NCBI GenBank assembly: GCA_963170055.1
Contig: CAUJGJ010000001.1
Location: 3,676,201 to 3,701,200 of the forward strand
DNA length: 25,000 bases
Reading direction: 5' to 3'
From: Halisarca cf. caerulea
Lineage: Eukaryota > Porifera > Demospongiae > Chondrillida > Halisarcidae
Positions 1-10,735 of the stretch are shown here, piece after piece; position 1 is the stretch's first letter, and each line of letters begins with the position of its first letter. The translations under genes and the position numbers were made by a program. The notes under the pieces were generated by a model. It did no database searches, was not told the DNA's origin, and saw only the letters and a list, made by a program, of their open reading frames with translations.

Positions 1-22
1 CAAGCACTACATCTTGTGTCTT

Positions 23-3000
23 CTACTGTGTGTTCTGAGACGGATTGGTCGATTCTTGCTGGGACGGCGGCTCCTCTATGGCGGGCTCTTGCGTCCCTGT
101 CTGCTGTTGCTGCATGGGATTCAGATGCTGCATCTGAGGGTGCACAAAAGGAGGCACACCTCCCATGTGGTACATGCTTGGGGCGGCCGAAGAGCGCATG
201 CGAGCCAACTGCTCCATATAGGTTCGGTATCGCACCAGGTTACTGTAGTTAGCCTGCTCCTGGGTCATGATGGGTGGCTGCTGCACAAAGTTCGGGTAAC
301 CTTGCATAGGCGTGTGCATGTGTTGGGGCTGTTGTTGCTGCTGCTGTGGTTGTTGTGGTGGCACTGGAGATCCTGTCCTACCGGATGAGGTGTTCTCCAA
401 TATGCTGTTAATCGAGTACCCCCTTCCAGTCCCAGATGTTGGAGTGGGGCGATGTGGGGGTGAGGGCTGCTGCGGAGTGCGCTGGAGGTGTGGTGGTGTC
501 CGTGATGGGTGAATCTGGTGCTGTTGATGCCAACTAGGGACTTCCCCTCTCATGTCTGTTGACTGATGCATACTTCTCGAGAAGAAAGGGTACTGCATCC
601 TTGGTTGGAAGGAAGCTGGGTGAGATTGAATCCCGTACGGACTACCCCCATAGCCAGGAGGATAGTGGGACAGTATTGTGGAAGGACTGAATCCTGGATT
701 AATTTGAGAATAACCTTCTCGAAAAGGAGAGGATGTTCTTGTATTCATCACAGAAGGCATGAAGGAGCTATTAAAGGGTTGTACTTGTTGCGGTTCCGTT
801 GTCTGGACCAGATGAGGAGTATATTGTTGGTCAAATCCAGACTGTGAGGGGTAGTGGTGGAGCGGCTCGTTGGAGGTCTGTTGTAGAAACTGTGGCTGAT
901 TCTGTGCAGGAGGGTCAACCCATCCCGGCAGTTCAGCTGCACTCTCCGCCGGTATACTGGGGGGCTGCGGTGAGGAGTGATAAGGGGGAGATACATGCTG
1001 CTGATAAGAATGGCTAGGAGTGTGCGGAGTCTGTGGTTGCACTTCAGATCTGGAATGGGAACCAGAATCTTGCCACGGATGATACATATCCTGCTGCCCA
1101 TAGTTTCTTACTGGTTCAGCTGGACTAGTGAGAGGGGAAGAGCGAGCAGGAGAAGACTGAACCACCATGGGCTCTGGAGCTGGTGATTCCACAGGCTGAA
1201 CTTGCTCCATTTCCAGTGGACTTACTGGTGGACTCTCTGGGGGTACAGCTGCAGGAGAGCTTACATCTGGTGGCTTCTCTACATCATCACCTTCGCTGCT
1301 CAGCACCCTTAAACGATCACTCTTTCCTTGGTAGGATCTTTGAGAAAGAATCAATTCTTCTTCTGAATCTTCCATAGTGGCTGTAGATTCCACAATTGGA
1401 GCAACAGAAGGCAGTGTGGAATCATCACGTGGTCTGCGTTTCCTTCTTCTCTCGGCACCGGATCGACGAGTGCGGCGCTTGGTCCTCACCCCTCTACGGG
1501 AGTTTCTCTGCCTCCTGCTTCCACTGGCTGATGTCTTCTTGGGCGACACAGATGAGGCTTGATCAACATCTGTCGTAGCTGTTGTGACATCCATCCGATC
1601 ATAGGTTGGCTGTGGTGTGTACGTTGGTTCGGGGGTATAGGTTGGCTCAGGGCTCATTGTGCCCTTTAGAGAGTCAGCAGCCTTTGGACTGTCAGTTTGC
1701 TGCTGCTCTGGAGAGTAGCTTGGCTCTGGTGCAGATGTGGCATCATCACTGAGTTGCTGCAGGCATCCTTCATCGCTTGAGGTCTTTGTTGGCCTTCTAC
1801 GCGGTTCAGCACGTATTCCCAGAGTAAAGTAGTAATCGCCAACAAGGTGGATCTGAGATCTTGTACGACCTGCAAAATACGTATACAATGATTTAACACA
1901 CACACATATGCATATGTGTACCCACACGCACTACCCAACTCTCACCTGAAATATTCTCGGTAAAAGCACCACCTTCAGAATGTGCATGTGACTCGTTGAG
2001 AAAAAAAGTCCCCTTCCTTGATTTATCTTCATCTGATGTCTTCCAGCCTGAGGAACTTGTACGCTGTTCTGAGTATTCTCTGGTGATTGAAGACAATCTT
2101 CGCTTCTTCTCTACCTCCAGTTCTCGGCTCCTTCTGAAGGCAAGCTGACTCTGCCTCAGCCTCTGTCTAACTGAACTCGATAATGTTCTACCTTCGCCTC
2201 GAATTCCTGTCCTTCTTGGGCTCACTGTCTTTGGGACATCTGTCACGAGTTTGGAAACAGAGTTGTCTGTAGTACTATCATCTTTGTCCCTTCTTCGGCG
2301 AGTTCTCTTTCTGTCCCAGGGATTGCTGTGAATTCTTCGCTTTCTGCCCCCAGTGGTGGGATGGTGGCCAGTTACTTTACGTCGCTTTGCATAGGGTGAT
2401 TGAGCCTTTCGCTCGCCATCATCCGAGTCGGATCTATCCTTCTGTTGGATGAGTGGTGCTGGCTTGGTGCTCTCTGGCATCTTATCAGAGGGACACACAG
2501 GCAGAGTGTCTTCAAAAGCATCATCATCTCCAACAGACAAAGGTGAACGAGGGACCTCTTTGGGTAAATCTGCATCCTTCTTGTCAGGTGCAGTCTGGTC
2601 TGCATCTTTGCGTTGGACCTCTTCCTTCTTCTTTTCTGGTTCGTTCTGGATTTGTGCAGCCTCCTCACTCTCGTCCTCCAACGCAGAACTGGTTGACTTC
2701 GCAGAAGGCTTGTTGATGGGGGGAGACCAATGAAGACACTCCGGATGCAGGGGTATCCTCTTCACCTTTGCATTTAGCATTTTCTCTCGGTGTTCATCAA
2801 TCAGGGTCTGGTCTCTTACCAGCATTATTCTCTTGTCGTGCGTCAGTTGTAGCAGACCCAGTCGCTGGAAGGTGTCCGCGACGTCGTGTGGATCCATCCC
2901 TGTGTCCTGGCTGATCCTGCGAATGCTGATTTTCTCTTCGCTGTACTTGGCAATGTACTCGAGCACAATGCTCTTCCAGTAGCTGTGATAGGATATCTTC

Positions 3001-4730
3001 CCCAAATCTGAGAGAGGCTTCTCTGGGGACCCAGGCTGTCCTTCAATACGGGAGAGAAGGTAGCTGAAATCGATCAAAAAACGCCCAAATCCCATCTTCT
3101 GATACTGCGGCATTACCATGATACAGGACACATTGTACTTCTGCTGGCAAGCCTTCTCTTTGGAGAAGTATCCCACCAAATGGCAACCTTTGCGATCATT
3201 CTTGGTGAGCACATAGAACAGAAAGGGTTCCACATCGTAGTACAGGGTTTTGTGGTCTAAAAACAGCTTGGCAAGAAGGCACAGATTTTGGCAGTAGATT
3301 TTGCTCACAGCACCATCAACCTCAAAGATGGACAGGTCGTCTTTGCGGTATATCTCATTTGCTGGAGGATGGAACCATTTGCACTTGGTTCGGTGCCGAT
3401 CTAGAATACTCTTTGTCTTCATGTATTTGATACAAAACTCACAAATGTACAATCTCGGCAACATGGCGTATTCTTGTGGATATGGCGAGGAGAACCACGT
3501 CTTGATGAGATACTTTCCAAACTCGATCATTGGTGGCGTGCGCAAACTCACCAAATTACCATTTGACTGGGCAGCTTCCATGGAACTAGCAAGTGTAGCC
3601 ATTGCCAGTTCTTGAGCCTTCTTAAACAGCAAATAATCGTCTTGTGTTACACCAGGTGGGAGCCCGTCAGGACCTTCTCCGTCGTCGTCTTCTTCACTGA
3701 AGCTTCTATCATATGCATGCCTCTTCTTCTTGGACGACCTGGGTGTCTTCTTAAAGACTGACATTCCAAAGAACAACGGATCTGAAGGATCATGTGATCT
3801 TCCTCCTCCACGCTTACGGTTGGGCTCTGGAACACACGTTGGACACACCCACCTTCCCTCGGGTAGGTCTGCCAGGGGTGGGTCCAGACAAGCCATGTGG
3901 AAGCCCTTATCACAGGCATCACAGAAGAGAAGATTGTCAGCATCGGCTGATTCGCCACAGTAGTGGCAGGATTTACACTCGAGACACTGCCAGGGAGCTG
4001 CACGGGCTCTCTCTACCAACTCAGGAGAGTATTTCAGGCATGACGGATGTGCACTGTTGCCGCAATCGTGACAGGAAATGAAGCTTTCCTCTTCTCCTTC
4101 TCTATTCTTGTCTTCCCCTCCCAAACAAAAACTGCAGACTGTGCTGGGAGGAACTTTCGGTTCTGGAAATGGGTGCACTTTTGTTACAGGAACCTTGTAC
4201 AATTTGCCGTGCTTCTCAATAATGAACAAATCCAGCGACTGCTCAATTGCTTTTGAAAATTCTTCCCTGAATGCGGGATCAGCTACTAGGCCATACTCTT
4301 TCGTGATGGCCTCTTCAATGTCCTTAAGCAAGGCACCTTCCCCTCCAATCATAAGAATACTCTTCTTGACCATTCTTCTGAGGTCCACGGCTCTGGTTAC
4401 ATGGCTTTGGGGGTTTCGGTGCATGTCTGGGTCTCGATAAGTTGCGAGACCCTGATTTATCACTTTGATGATCTTGCTCGACCGCACTGCTTTGGCAAGT
4501 GCCTCCAATGTCTGCTCACGTGAAAACTGATGGAAATTCTTCATGTAAGTGCATATTCGCTCATCCCCAGGTCTCTGCTTCTGAGCCTTTATCCTTCTTA
4601 TTCCTGCAAGCAAGAACTGTGTGTTCTTTTTATCTTCATTTGTGAGTACTTCCTTTTCGCCACTCTCCAGTGCTGATTTTCCTGAGCTATCATCCTTGTG
4701 GAACTTGGAGCCTCTTTTGAAGCGAGGCAT
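23..4730 (-). CDS. KAT6A/B: KAT6 (MOZ/MORF-class) MYST histone acetyltransferase, complete coding region
   Basis: Two coding exons, 4730-1946 and 1869-23, join in phase 1 and give 1543 residues. By family knowledge it is the nuclear catalytic subunit of the MOZ/MORF complex (with BRPF, ING5 and MEAF6), acetylating histone H3. Seen in order: SAMD1-like winged helix (about 36-102), H1/H5-like winged helix (111-185), two PHD fingers with all ligands (C199, C202, C220, C223, H228, C231, C249, C252; then C255, C258, C270, C273, H278, C281, C296, C299), and a MYST domain (403-670). The MYST part has a C2HC zinc finger (C430, C433, H446, C450), the autoacetylated-lysine position K531, C536, an acetyl-CoA loop QKMGFGRF and catalytic E570. 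Then come a charged region, an Arg/Lys-rich block and a long Pro/Gln/Ser/Met-rich tail with TYTPEP repeats, a polyQ stretch and an eh1-like motif. The start at 4730 is chosen because a good splice acceptor lies one base upstream; the longer reading (22 extra residues from 4796) would cross it. Confidence 0.97.
1870..1945 (-). other. KAT6 coding intron (76 bp)
   Basis: On the minus strand the donor reads TTCAG|GTGAGAG and the acceptor TTTTGCAG|GTCG. Joining them keeps a single frame (phase 1, glycine codon split). The upstream frame would otherwise stop inside a GT-rich stretch. The intron contains a CATATGCATATG palindrome and a short TGTGTG run. Confidence 0.9.
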
Positions 4731-4731
4731 A

Positions 4732-5276
4732 CTACAGGAAACGAAAAGTAAAAGAGTGCTGTTATTCATTGCATCTGCCCTGACAAAGCGTTGCATAGTG
4801 ATTTACGAATGTAATGAAATAAAGGAGTTCTGTGTCCGGGGTACTTAACCCTGTAGCAGACTCATGTTATTGTTGCTACATGCATGATTTTTGTAATCTC
4901 TTTTGACAATAATGTGGCATATCTCTTATCTCATCACAACGATAGTATGCTGCTCTGCTCGTTACACAATTACAAGAAGGAAATGCCCACATGTCAGGTT
5001 CATGCTCAAGGTAATAAGCTAAATACTACAAAATTGATTCAAAATTCGTTCGACTAGCTGTGAAATGTCATGTATTGGAGGTATTGGTAGGTACTATAGA
5101 GTGGGTTTGTACCCAGATCAGAACAGTCAGTACTAAAGCCACAGATTGATAAACGTAGTCTGGAACATCAAACAAAAAAACAATAACACTGGAGAAATTT
5201 AGCAGCAAAATGCGTTAAAATCTGAACCCTGCAGTAAGGGAAGCGCACATTGGGGATTCACGAGGCGAGATCTTAC
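4732..5276 (-). other. Probable KAT6 5' UTR intron
   Basis: On the minus strand a strong acceptor (pyrimidine tract, then CCTGTAG) ends at 4732, one base before the chosen ATG. A near-consensus donor AGAG|GTAAGA lies at 5277/5276. Together they define a 545-bp intron in the leader. No coding potential is seen in it. This is inferred from splice consensus only; a cDNA would settle it. Confidence 0.5.
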
Positions 5277-5416
5277 CTCTACATTAGCTTTGACGGGTCC
5301 AAGATATTAGAAAATTTCGTCACTGTCCGCCAAAACGGTTGGTAGTGATAAGGAGACTATCCACTGTAATTAGACAATTTTAGTGGGTCACGCCTCCTCC
5401 TGCTCGCTCTGAAAAG
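5277..5416. promoter_or_regulatory. Compact divergent promoter between KAT6 and RPS3
   Basis: If the 5' UTR intron is right, about 140 bp remain between the KAT6 leader exon and the RPS3 ATG, so both transcripts start here in opposite directions. No TATA box is obvious. Just before the RPS3 ATG is a pyrimidine-rich run CTCCTCCTGCTCGCTCT (5394-5410), which could act as a TOP-like transcript start, as is usual for ribosomal protein genes. The start sites are inferred. Confidence 0.5.
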
Positions 5417-7468
5417 ATGGCTACTACAATAAGCAAGAAACGCAAGGTTCGTATCGCGGAAAATCGCTTTACATTCTGAGTTATAATGTATTCTTTTCCT
5501 TTATACATGATTGTACATAAATTTTTTTGTGTGATATATATTTTGTAATGGAATGCTCAAGTTTTGGCTATTCGCTGGGGTGTTTGTCTCCACGTGGTCT
5601 ACGGTAGTTGCTCCTCCATTACAGTTCGTAGCTGACGGTGTGTTTAAGGCTGAATTGAACGACTTTTTACAAAAGGAACTAGCGGTAGATGGCTACAGTG
5701 GTGTCGAAGTACGTGTGACTCCCACTAAAACGGAGATTATTATCTTGGCCACCCGTACCCAAAGTGTACTGGGAGAGAAGGGCCGTCGGATCAGGGAATT
5801 GACTGCTCTTGTCCAGAAGAGGTTCAACTACGACGAAGGCGCAGTAGAAGTGAGTGCTTTCGCGCAGCTGGTAACTCGTACCATTGCAAGGGTTTCATAA
5901 CTCCCAAGCTGTACTGACTACGCTTTTGGGCGTACAGTATCTGTCATGTTGAAAGATTTTGTCATAGTCTCTCAATATACATAGCAGCTGCCCATGCTTT
6001 TATTAGAAAATGTAAACACTGTAGACGTTACCTCCGTTTACTGGCAATTCCCTTGCTGGCAGATTTGGACCGACCTCTGCCCAATCCTGGTTCTGCACTG
6101 TTACCAAGACCAGTGCAGGCCTACATGGGTATGATAGTATCGGTGTACTGCCTTGTTCTGCTGGGCTACAGTGTTGTACATATGTATGATAGTATCGGTG
6201 TACTGCCTTGTTCTGCTGGGCTACAGTGTTGTACATGTGTATGATAGTATCGGTGTACTGCCTTGTTCTGCTGGGCTACAGTGTTGTACATGTGTATGAT
6301 GTTATCGGTGTACTGCCTTGTTCTGCTGGGCTACAGTGTTGTACATGGGGTATTGTCTGTCACGGTAAGTACCTCATCTTGCTATTGCGATGCATACTGC
6401 CACAAACTATGCTCCACCTGTGTGTCAGGGGAGAGGTTGTAATCCTACATATGGGCTGGATAGGGCTTATTTGAGTACAGAGGTACCCCTATTGAGAGAC
6501 CACCCTCATGAAAGACCACCTCTTTTGCAAGTCCGGTTTTGCTGGTCACAAATGTAATATGCCCCATATTAACTTTGCCTTGTCAAAGGCCACCTCTTTT
6601 GAGAGACCACCTTTCACAGGTCCCAAGGGTGTTCTTTCAGAAGGGGTACATACTACTGTATGCACATGGTATGAAGGCAAGTCTATGGTTTGGGTGTCTT
6701 TGTTTCATTTTTTTTGTTTTTGTGCTTAGCTGTATGCAGAGAAGGTTGCTTCTCGAGGACTGTGTGCTATTGCACAATGTGAGTCACTCAGGTACAAGCT
6801 GCTGGGAGGGTTGGCTGTAAGGAGGGCGTGTTATGGTGTCTTGCGGTTCATCATGGAGAGCGGAGCCAAAGGCTGCGAAATAATTGTTTCTGGAAAACTC
6901 AGGGGACAAAGAGCCAAGTCTATGAAGTTTGTAGATGGTCTCATGATTCACACGGGATATCCCACACGGGAGTTCATTGACAAGGCATGTACACATGTTC
7001 TGCTGAGACAAGGTCAGTTGAAGCACTTCTCTATACAGTGAAACCATTCTAATCTGCCACAATTGGAAATATCAGTTTTATGGTAGATTAGTGGGGTTGG
7101 CGGATTAACGAGATTCACACTCAGCACATAGATTTTTATTTTTTATTTTTTAATTTTATTCTATTTTTTGGAGACTGGGGTGGATTAAGGGCAGTCAGAT
7201 TGAAGAGGTCTCACTGTACATGCGTGTTTGTGTGTTATTCATGTGATGTGTAGGATTTGTGCACTTATCATGAAATTGGAAGTACATGCGTACCTTCATA
7301 TGCATAGTATATACGATTTTTGTATTCACTTTTATATGCAAATGAATGGTATTGTATGTACTGTGTTATTGTTGACTGACAGACAAGGTTATTGTATTTT
7401 GCATTTGTGATCATGCAGCATAGTAATGCATGTAGTTGGAAATGTTAGCCTATTTGTATTTTAATAAA

Positions 7469-7529
<61 letters not shown>

Positions 7530-7870
7530 TGTGTGTGTGTGTGCGTGTGTGCGTGTGTGTGCGTGTGTGCGTGCACATGTGTGTGTCTGTGTGTCTGTGT
7601 GCTTGCCTGCACTTTTGCATATGTTTGTACGTACATAAATTATATAATACACTCGTTAGTGCTTGTATCACGCACCCCTTTACTCCAGGTGTGTTGGGAA
7701 TCAAGGTAAAAATCATGCTCCCTCATGATCCGACGGGAAAGACTGGTCCAAAGAAACCTCTTCCGGACAACGTGCAAGTCCTGGATCCCAAGAACGAAGA
7801 AGTAGTAACTGAGCCGTACTCAGAGCAGAAATTTGCAAAACCGAGTTTTAACGAACAGCAACCAATGTAG
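5417..7870 (+). CDS. RPS3: Ribosomal protein S3 (uS3), complete
   Basis: Four exons, 5417-5446, 5625-5849, 6730-7012 and 7689-7870, splice in frame to 239 residues (human protein 243). uS3 sits at the mRNA entry channel of the 40S subunit. Visible features are the N-terminal SKKRKFVADG, a type II KH domain with the loop [12 protein letters not shown] (58-69), the highly conserved core [18 protein letters not shown], the [14 protein letters not shown] block, and [20 protein letters not shown] near the C-terminus. The acidic, Gln-rich tail after that is divergent, as is usual for the family. All donors and acceptors are GT-AG. The first exon encodes only ten residues. Introns are 178, 880 and 676 bp; the second and third hold inverted-repeat elements, a 55-bp tandem repeat and a GT microsatellite. 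No clear box C/D snoRNA is seen in them, although vertebrate RPS3 hosts SNORD15. Confidence 0.98.
6131..6347. repeat. 55-bp tandem repeat, 4 copies, in RPS3 intron 2
   Basis: Copies begin with ATGATAGTATCGG (ATGATGTTATCGG in the last) at 6131, 6186, 6241 and 6296, an exact 55-base step. They are nearly identical, so the expansion is recent or homogenised. Each copy ends in GGGCTACAGTGTTGTACAT. Confidence 0.95.
6478..6658. mobile_element. Pogo/Tigger-like MITE in RPS3 intron 2
   Basis: Starts TA|CAGAGGTACCCCTATTGAGA and ends with the reverse complement of a related sequence (CAGTAGTATGTACCCCTTCTG) before TA. The interior carries several copies of GAGACCACCTTT-like sequence. It is 181 bp with no ORF. 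TA target duplication and CAG...CTG ends fit the pogo branch of Tc1/mariner; the family assignment is inference. Confidence 0.7.
7036..7216. mobile_element. Pogo/Tigger-like MITE in RPS3 intron 3
   Basis: Ends are CAGTGAAACCATTCTAATCT on the left and, reverse-complemented, CAGTGAGACCTCTTCAATCT on the right, flanked by TA on both sides. It is 181 bp and non-coding, with an internal GGCGGATTAACGAG motif shared with the element at 13415. Confidence 0.8.
7471..7600. repeat. (GT)n microsatellite in RPS3 intron 3
   Basis: About 50 GT dinucleotides with scattered GTAT, GTGC and CTGT interruptions. It lies about 90 bp before the final RPS3 acceptor. Confidence 0.97.
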
Positions 7871-8021
7871 CACAACTTAGAAGGTTTGTCGGTGATTTTC
7901 ATTTTACTGTGTGTAACTATTGCTACGTATGTGGCTGGTGTAAAACAGCCATTATGTTCTTTGGGCGGTGTACATGTGTGCATAGCCTTTGGTGTAGCGT
8001 ACATGTGTATGTACGTACATA
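7871..8021. other. RPS3: RPS3 3' flank / 3' UTR
   Basis: Non-coding DNA after the TAG. No AATAAA was seen close to the stop; the nearest weak candidate is ATTAAA at 8265-8270, about 400 bases downstream. Confidence 0.4.
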
Positions 8022-8102
8022 CAGTCAGACCTCCCTTATCCACACGCATCCGTTCTGGATGAAATTGCAGATACGTAGGTGAGGATGAGTGAGGTCTTGC
8101 TG
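8022..8102. mobile_element. Short pogo/Tigger-like MITE (81 bp)
   Basis: Left end CAGTCAGACCTCCCTTATCC and right end (reverse complement) CAGCAAGACCTCACTCATCC, with TA on both sides. The left flank is a TACGTACATA run. The termini strongly resemble those of Tigger/MER2-type elements of vertebrates. Confidence 0.75.
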
Positions 8103-8302
8103 TATACCTGTGTTGGTGTGTGGTAGCCAGGTATATGATAGCTGCAGACAAGACCTTTTCATGTGAGAACTGAAAAGATTTATGTGATGTTTGTATAGTG
8201 TGAATCATTCTGAATGTGTTCGGAGAATTTTCACTTACGTTTTTGATTTGGTGTAATTTGCTTTATTAAACTTATAGATTTGTGTACGTAGTTGTAGTGC
8301 AC

Positions 8303-8323
8303 GCGCGTGTGTGTGTGTGTATG

Positions 8324-8408
<85 letters not shown>

Positions 8409-8458
8409 GTGCATGTGTGTATGTGGTGTGTGTGTATCTGTGTGTGTATCTGTGTGCG

Positions 8459-8489
<31 letters not shown>

Positions 8490-8507
8490 TGCGTGGCGCA
8501 TGTGTGT
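8303..8507. repeat. (GT)n microsatellite, interrupted
   Basis: About 200 bp of GT with GTAT, GGTG and GTGC interruptions, preceded by an ACGCGCGT block. It lies between the convergent RPS3 and arfaptin genes. Reading frames through it give only Cys-Val or Thr-His repeats and are not genes. Confidence 0.97.
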
Positions 8508-8791
8508 ATAAAATTTTCGTTAATATTGCATTCTTACAATATAGGTGGAAGTATGTACTCAATACTGTTACATGTGTCGTGTCTGTATAAGTTGTTATCC
8601 TTTTTAAGTCATTTTTGTTTTTACTCCTTTGCAGATCTTTGTGGCTGTTTCCATAAGTGACTCCATCTGAATTGCAATAATTATTGTATGTTTTGATTTC
8701 TGTTGCAATAAGGAATTGTTTATTCCGAGTTATAGTCACTGGATGGATAGGGGGTTTGTTTGGAGTGGGTAGTTCAGTTCATACTTGCATG

Positions 8792-8831
<40 letters not shown>

Positions 8832-9322
8832 TAAAAAATTAAAAATAGACTTTGTGGTCATCCTGCTTGAAAGGGGCATGAGACGAGGGCACGGATTTAT
8901 ATAGAGTTCTCCCCAGGTAACCTTCGAAGGTGGTAATTAACCAACTGTATACGGTTGGTTCACAACTGTAATTAATAAATTTACAGCTAGCACACATTTG
9001 AAGACCTAAGTGTACTTTCCAACCAAGAGACATCAGTGAAGGCTTTTTTTCAAGGTAACAAGACTAAGCATGAGGCTAATGTAGTGTTTCAGTCTAAAAG
9101 AAACTGGTTTGAAGACTTTTAAGTAGTGTGTTTTCAAATCCTCTGGTCTGTGAGAAATTGGAGGTGGTTGGCCATGAATTTTGCTGGTTGTATTTTATGG
9201 GGTACCTATAAGCATAGATAATAGAAGTTTTGATGCCTAAATTTTGCTGGCAAAATATGGGGTGCGACTTATGCACTGAATAGTTCATTATGGCTGATGA
9301 CATATAATGTATAATATATTTA
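8508..9322. other. Intergenic DNA with one short (GT)n run
   Basis: Apart from a clean (GT)19 tract at 8793-8830, I see no gene, RNA or recognisable repeat in this AT-rich stretch between the 3' ends of RPS3 and arfaptin. Confidence 0.6.
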
Positions 9323-9505
9323 CAGTGAGACCTCACTTATCCGCACCTCAGATATCCAGTTCCCTCACCTTCCGCAGTAGTTATTATAGGAACAAATCTG
9401 TAATAATCCCACTGTAGACTATACTACTGCTCCCTCATTTATCCAGTTCCCTCACTTTATCCACAATTTCTTCCAGAATGGATGTGTGCGGATAAGTGAG
9501 GTCTG
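9323..9505. mobile_element. Pogo/Tigger-like MITE (183 bp)
   Basis: Left end CAGTGAGACCTCACTTATCC; right end reverse-complemented CAGACCTCACTTATCCGCAC; both flanked by TA. The inverted repeats share about 20 bases. The interior has further copies of TTATCCAGTTCCCTCA. Non-coding. Confidence 0.85.
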
Positions 9506-9583
9506 TAATATACTGTATATACGCACATACCTGCATTATATCCTGAGAACATTAACATGCAATCAAATGTAACAAAGTCCAAA

Positions 9584-9589
9584 TTTAAT
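9584..9589 (-). promoter_or_regulatory. Candidate arfaptin polyadenylation signal (ATTAAA)
   Basis: ATTAAA on the minus strand about 175 bases past the arfaptin stop codon. It is the best match in the near 3' flank, but the motif is short and common, so this is weak. Confidence 0.3.
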
Positions 9590-9763
9590 GAGATTTGTGT
9601 ATGTACACTACACGACACTATCCCTGATGACAATATTATGTATGTAATAAACGTCTCAAGATAAACTGTGCTTAGGAAAAGACAAAAAGAAGCAGTATCG
9701 GGAATTGACTAAGAAATTAGTTTAAATTCCGGCAAAATTATCAATTACTATAAACAATCATTG

Positions 9764-9971
9764 TTACTGATCGGAATTGGTAAGGCTGTCCACATCTCGG
9801 GGTTGATCTTGGATCTGTTCAAGGAATTCGGAACCATCTCTGGTTATCCCCTCCAGCTTTTCCTTCATCTCAGCCAACAACGGAGCCATAGCCTTGTGGC
9901 TTCCACCGAAGTATTGCAACAATGACTGGTTGAACCACAGAAGCTGCTGATTCAGCACTTGGATCTACACA

Positions 9972-10010
<39 letters not shown>

Positions 10011-10566
10011 GCACAAAAGGAGAGAGAGAGAAACAGGCCAGTGCAATTATTAGGATGAATGAAGACAAATGATGTGAAACAGACTAAGTGGTCAATGTGT
10101 GCTAATAATAGATCTAAAAGGAATTAAAGCTTTCCGTACAGAAATCAACGAGTGCATATTTTGTAGGAAATCTGCAAACTTCTAAGACATTGTAAATGCA
10201 AATGCAGAACTATTGGAAACCAGATGAAAGTAGTTATATTGTGGAGAATTTCTTAAATTTGCAGCCCAGATTCTCGTGAATACGTACATATGTACACACT
10301 TCAAAAGTAAAAATGGTACAGTCAAACTTGTTCACAACGACACCCTTAGTGCCACTAAAATGTGCTGTTATCAGGAAGTTGTTGTTGTAACCAGGGCATT
10401 TAGTACAGAGACCATCGAATCTGTTTCTGCCATGTGTGTTGCTGTGAAGAGGTTGATGTTGTAAACCGTGACTTTCTAACCAAGTATGACTGTACTTTGA
10501 AATCTGATATTCTGGCACTAAACCACTAAAATTAATTAATTCCCAATTTTCTTTTTTCTGTCTTTA

Positions 10567-10637
<71 letters not shown>

Positions 10638-10639
10638 TG

Positions 10640-10735
<96 letters not shown>

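Noticed and set aside
4731..4796. N-terminal extension of KAT6 (22 residues from 4796)
   Set aside because: A good splice acceptor sits just before the ATG at 4730 and the extension has no family similarity, so it is probably intron.
5447..5624. SNORD15-like snoRNA in an RPS3 intron
   Set aside because: Vertebrate RPS3 introns host it, but no paired C (RTGATGA) and D (CTGA) boxes with terminal stem were found here or in the other two introns.
6784..7062. Minus-strand open frame of 92 codons
   Set aside because: It is the antisense shadow of RPS3 exon 3.
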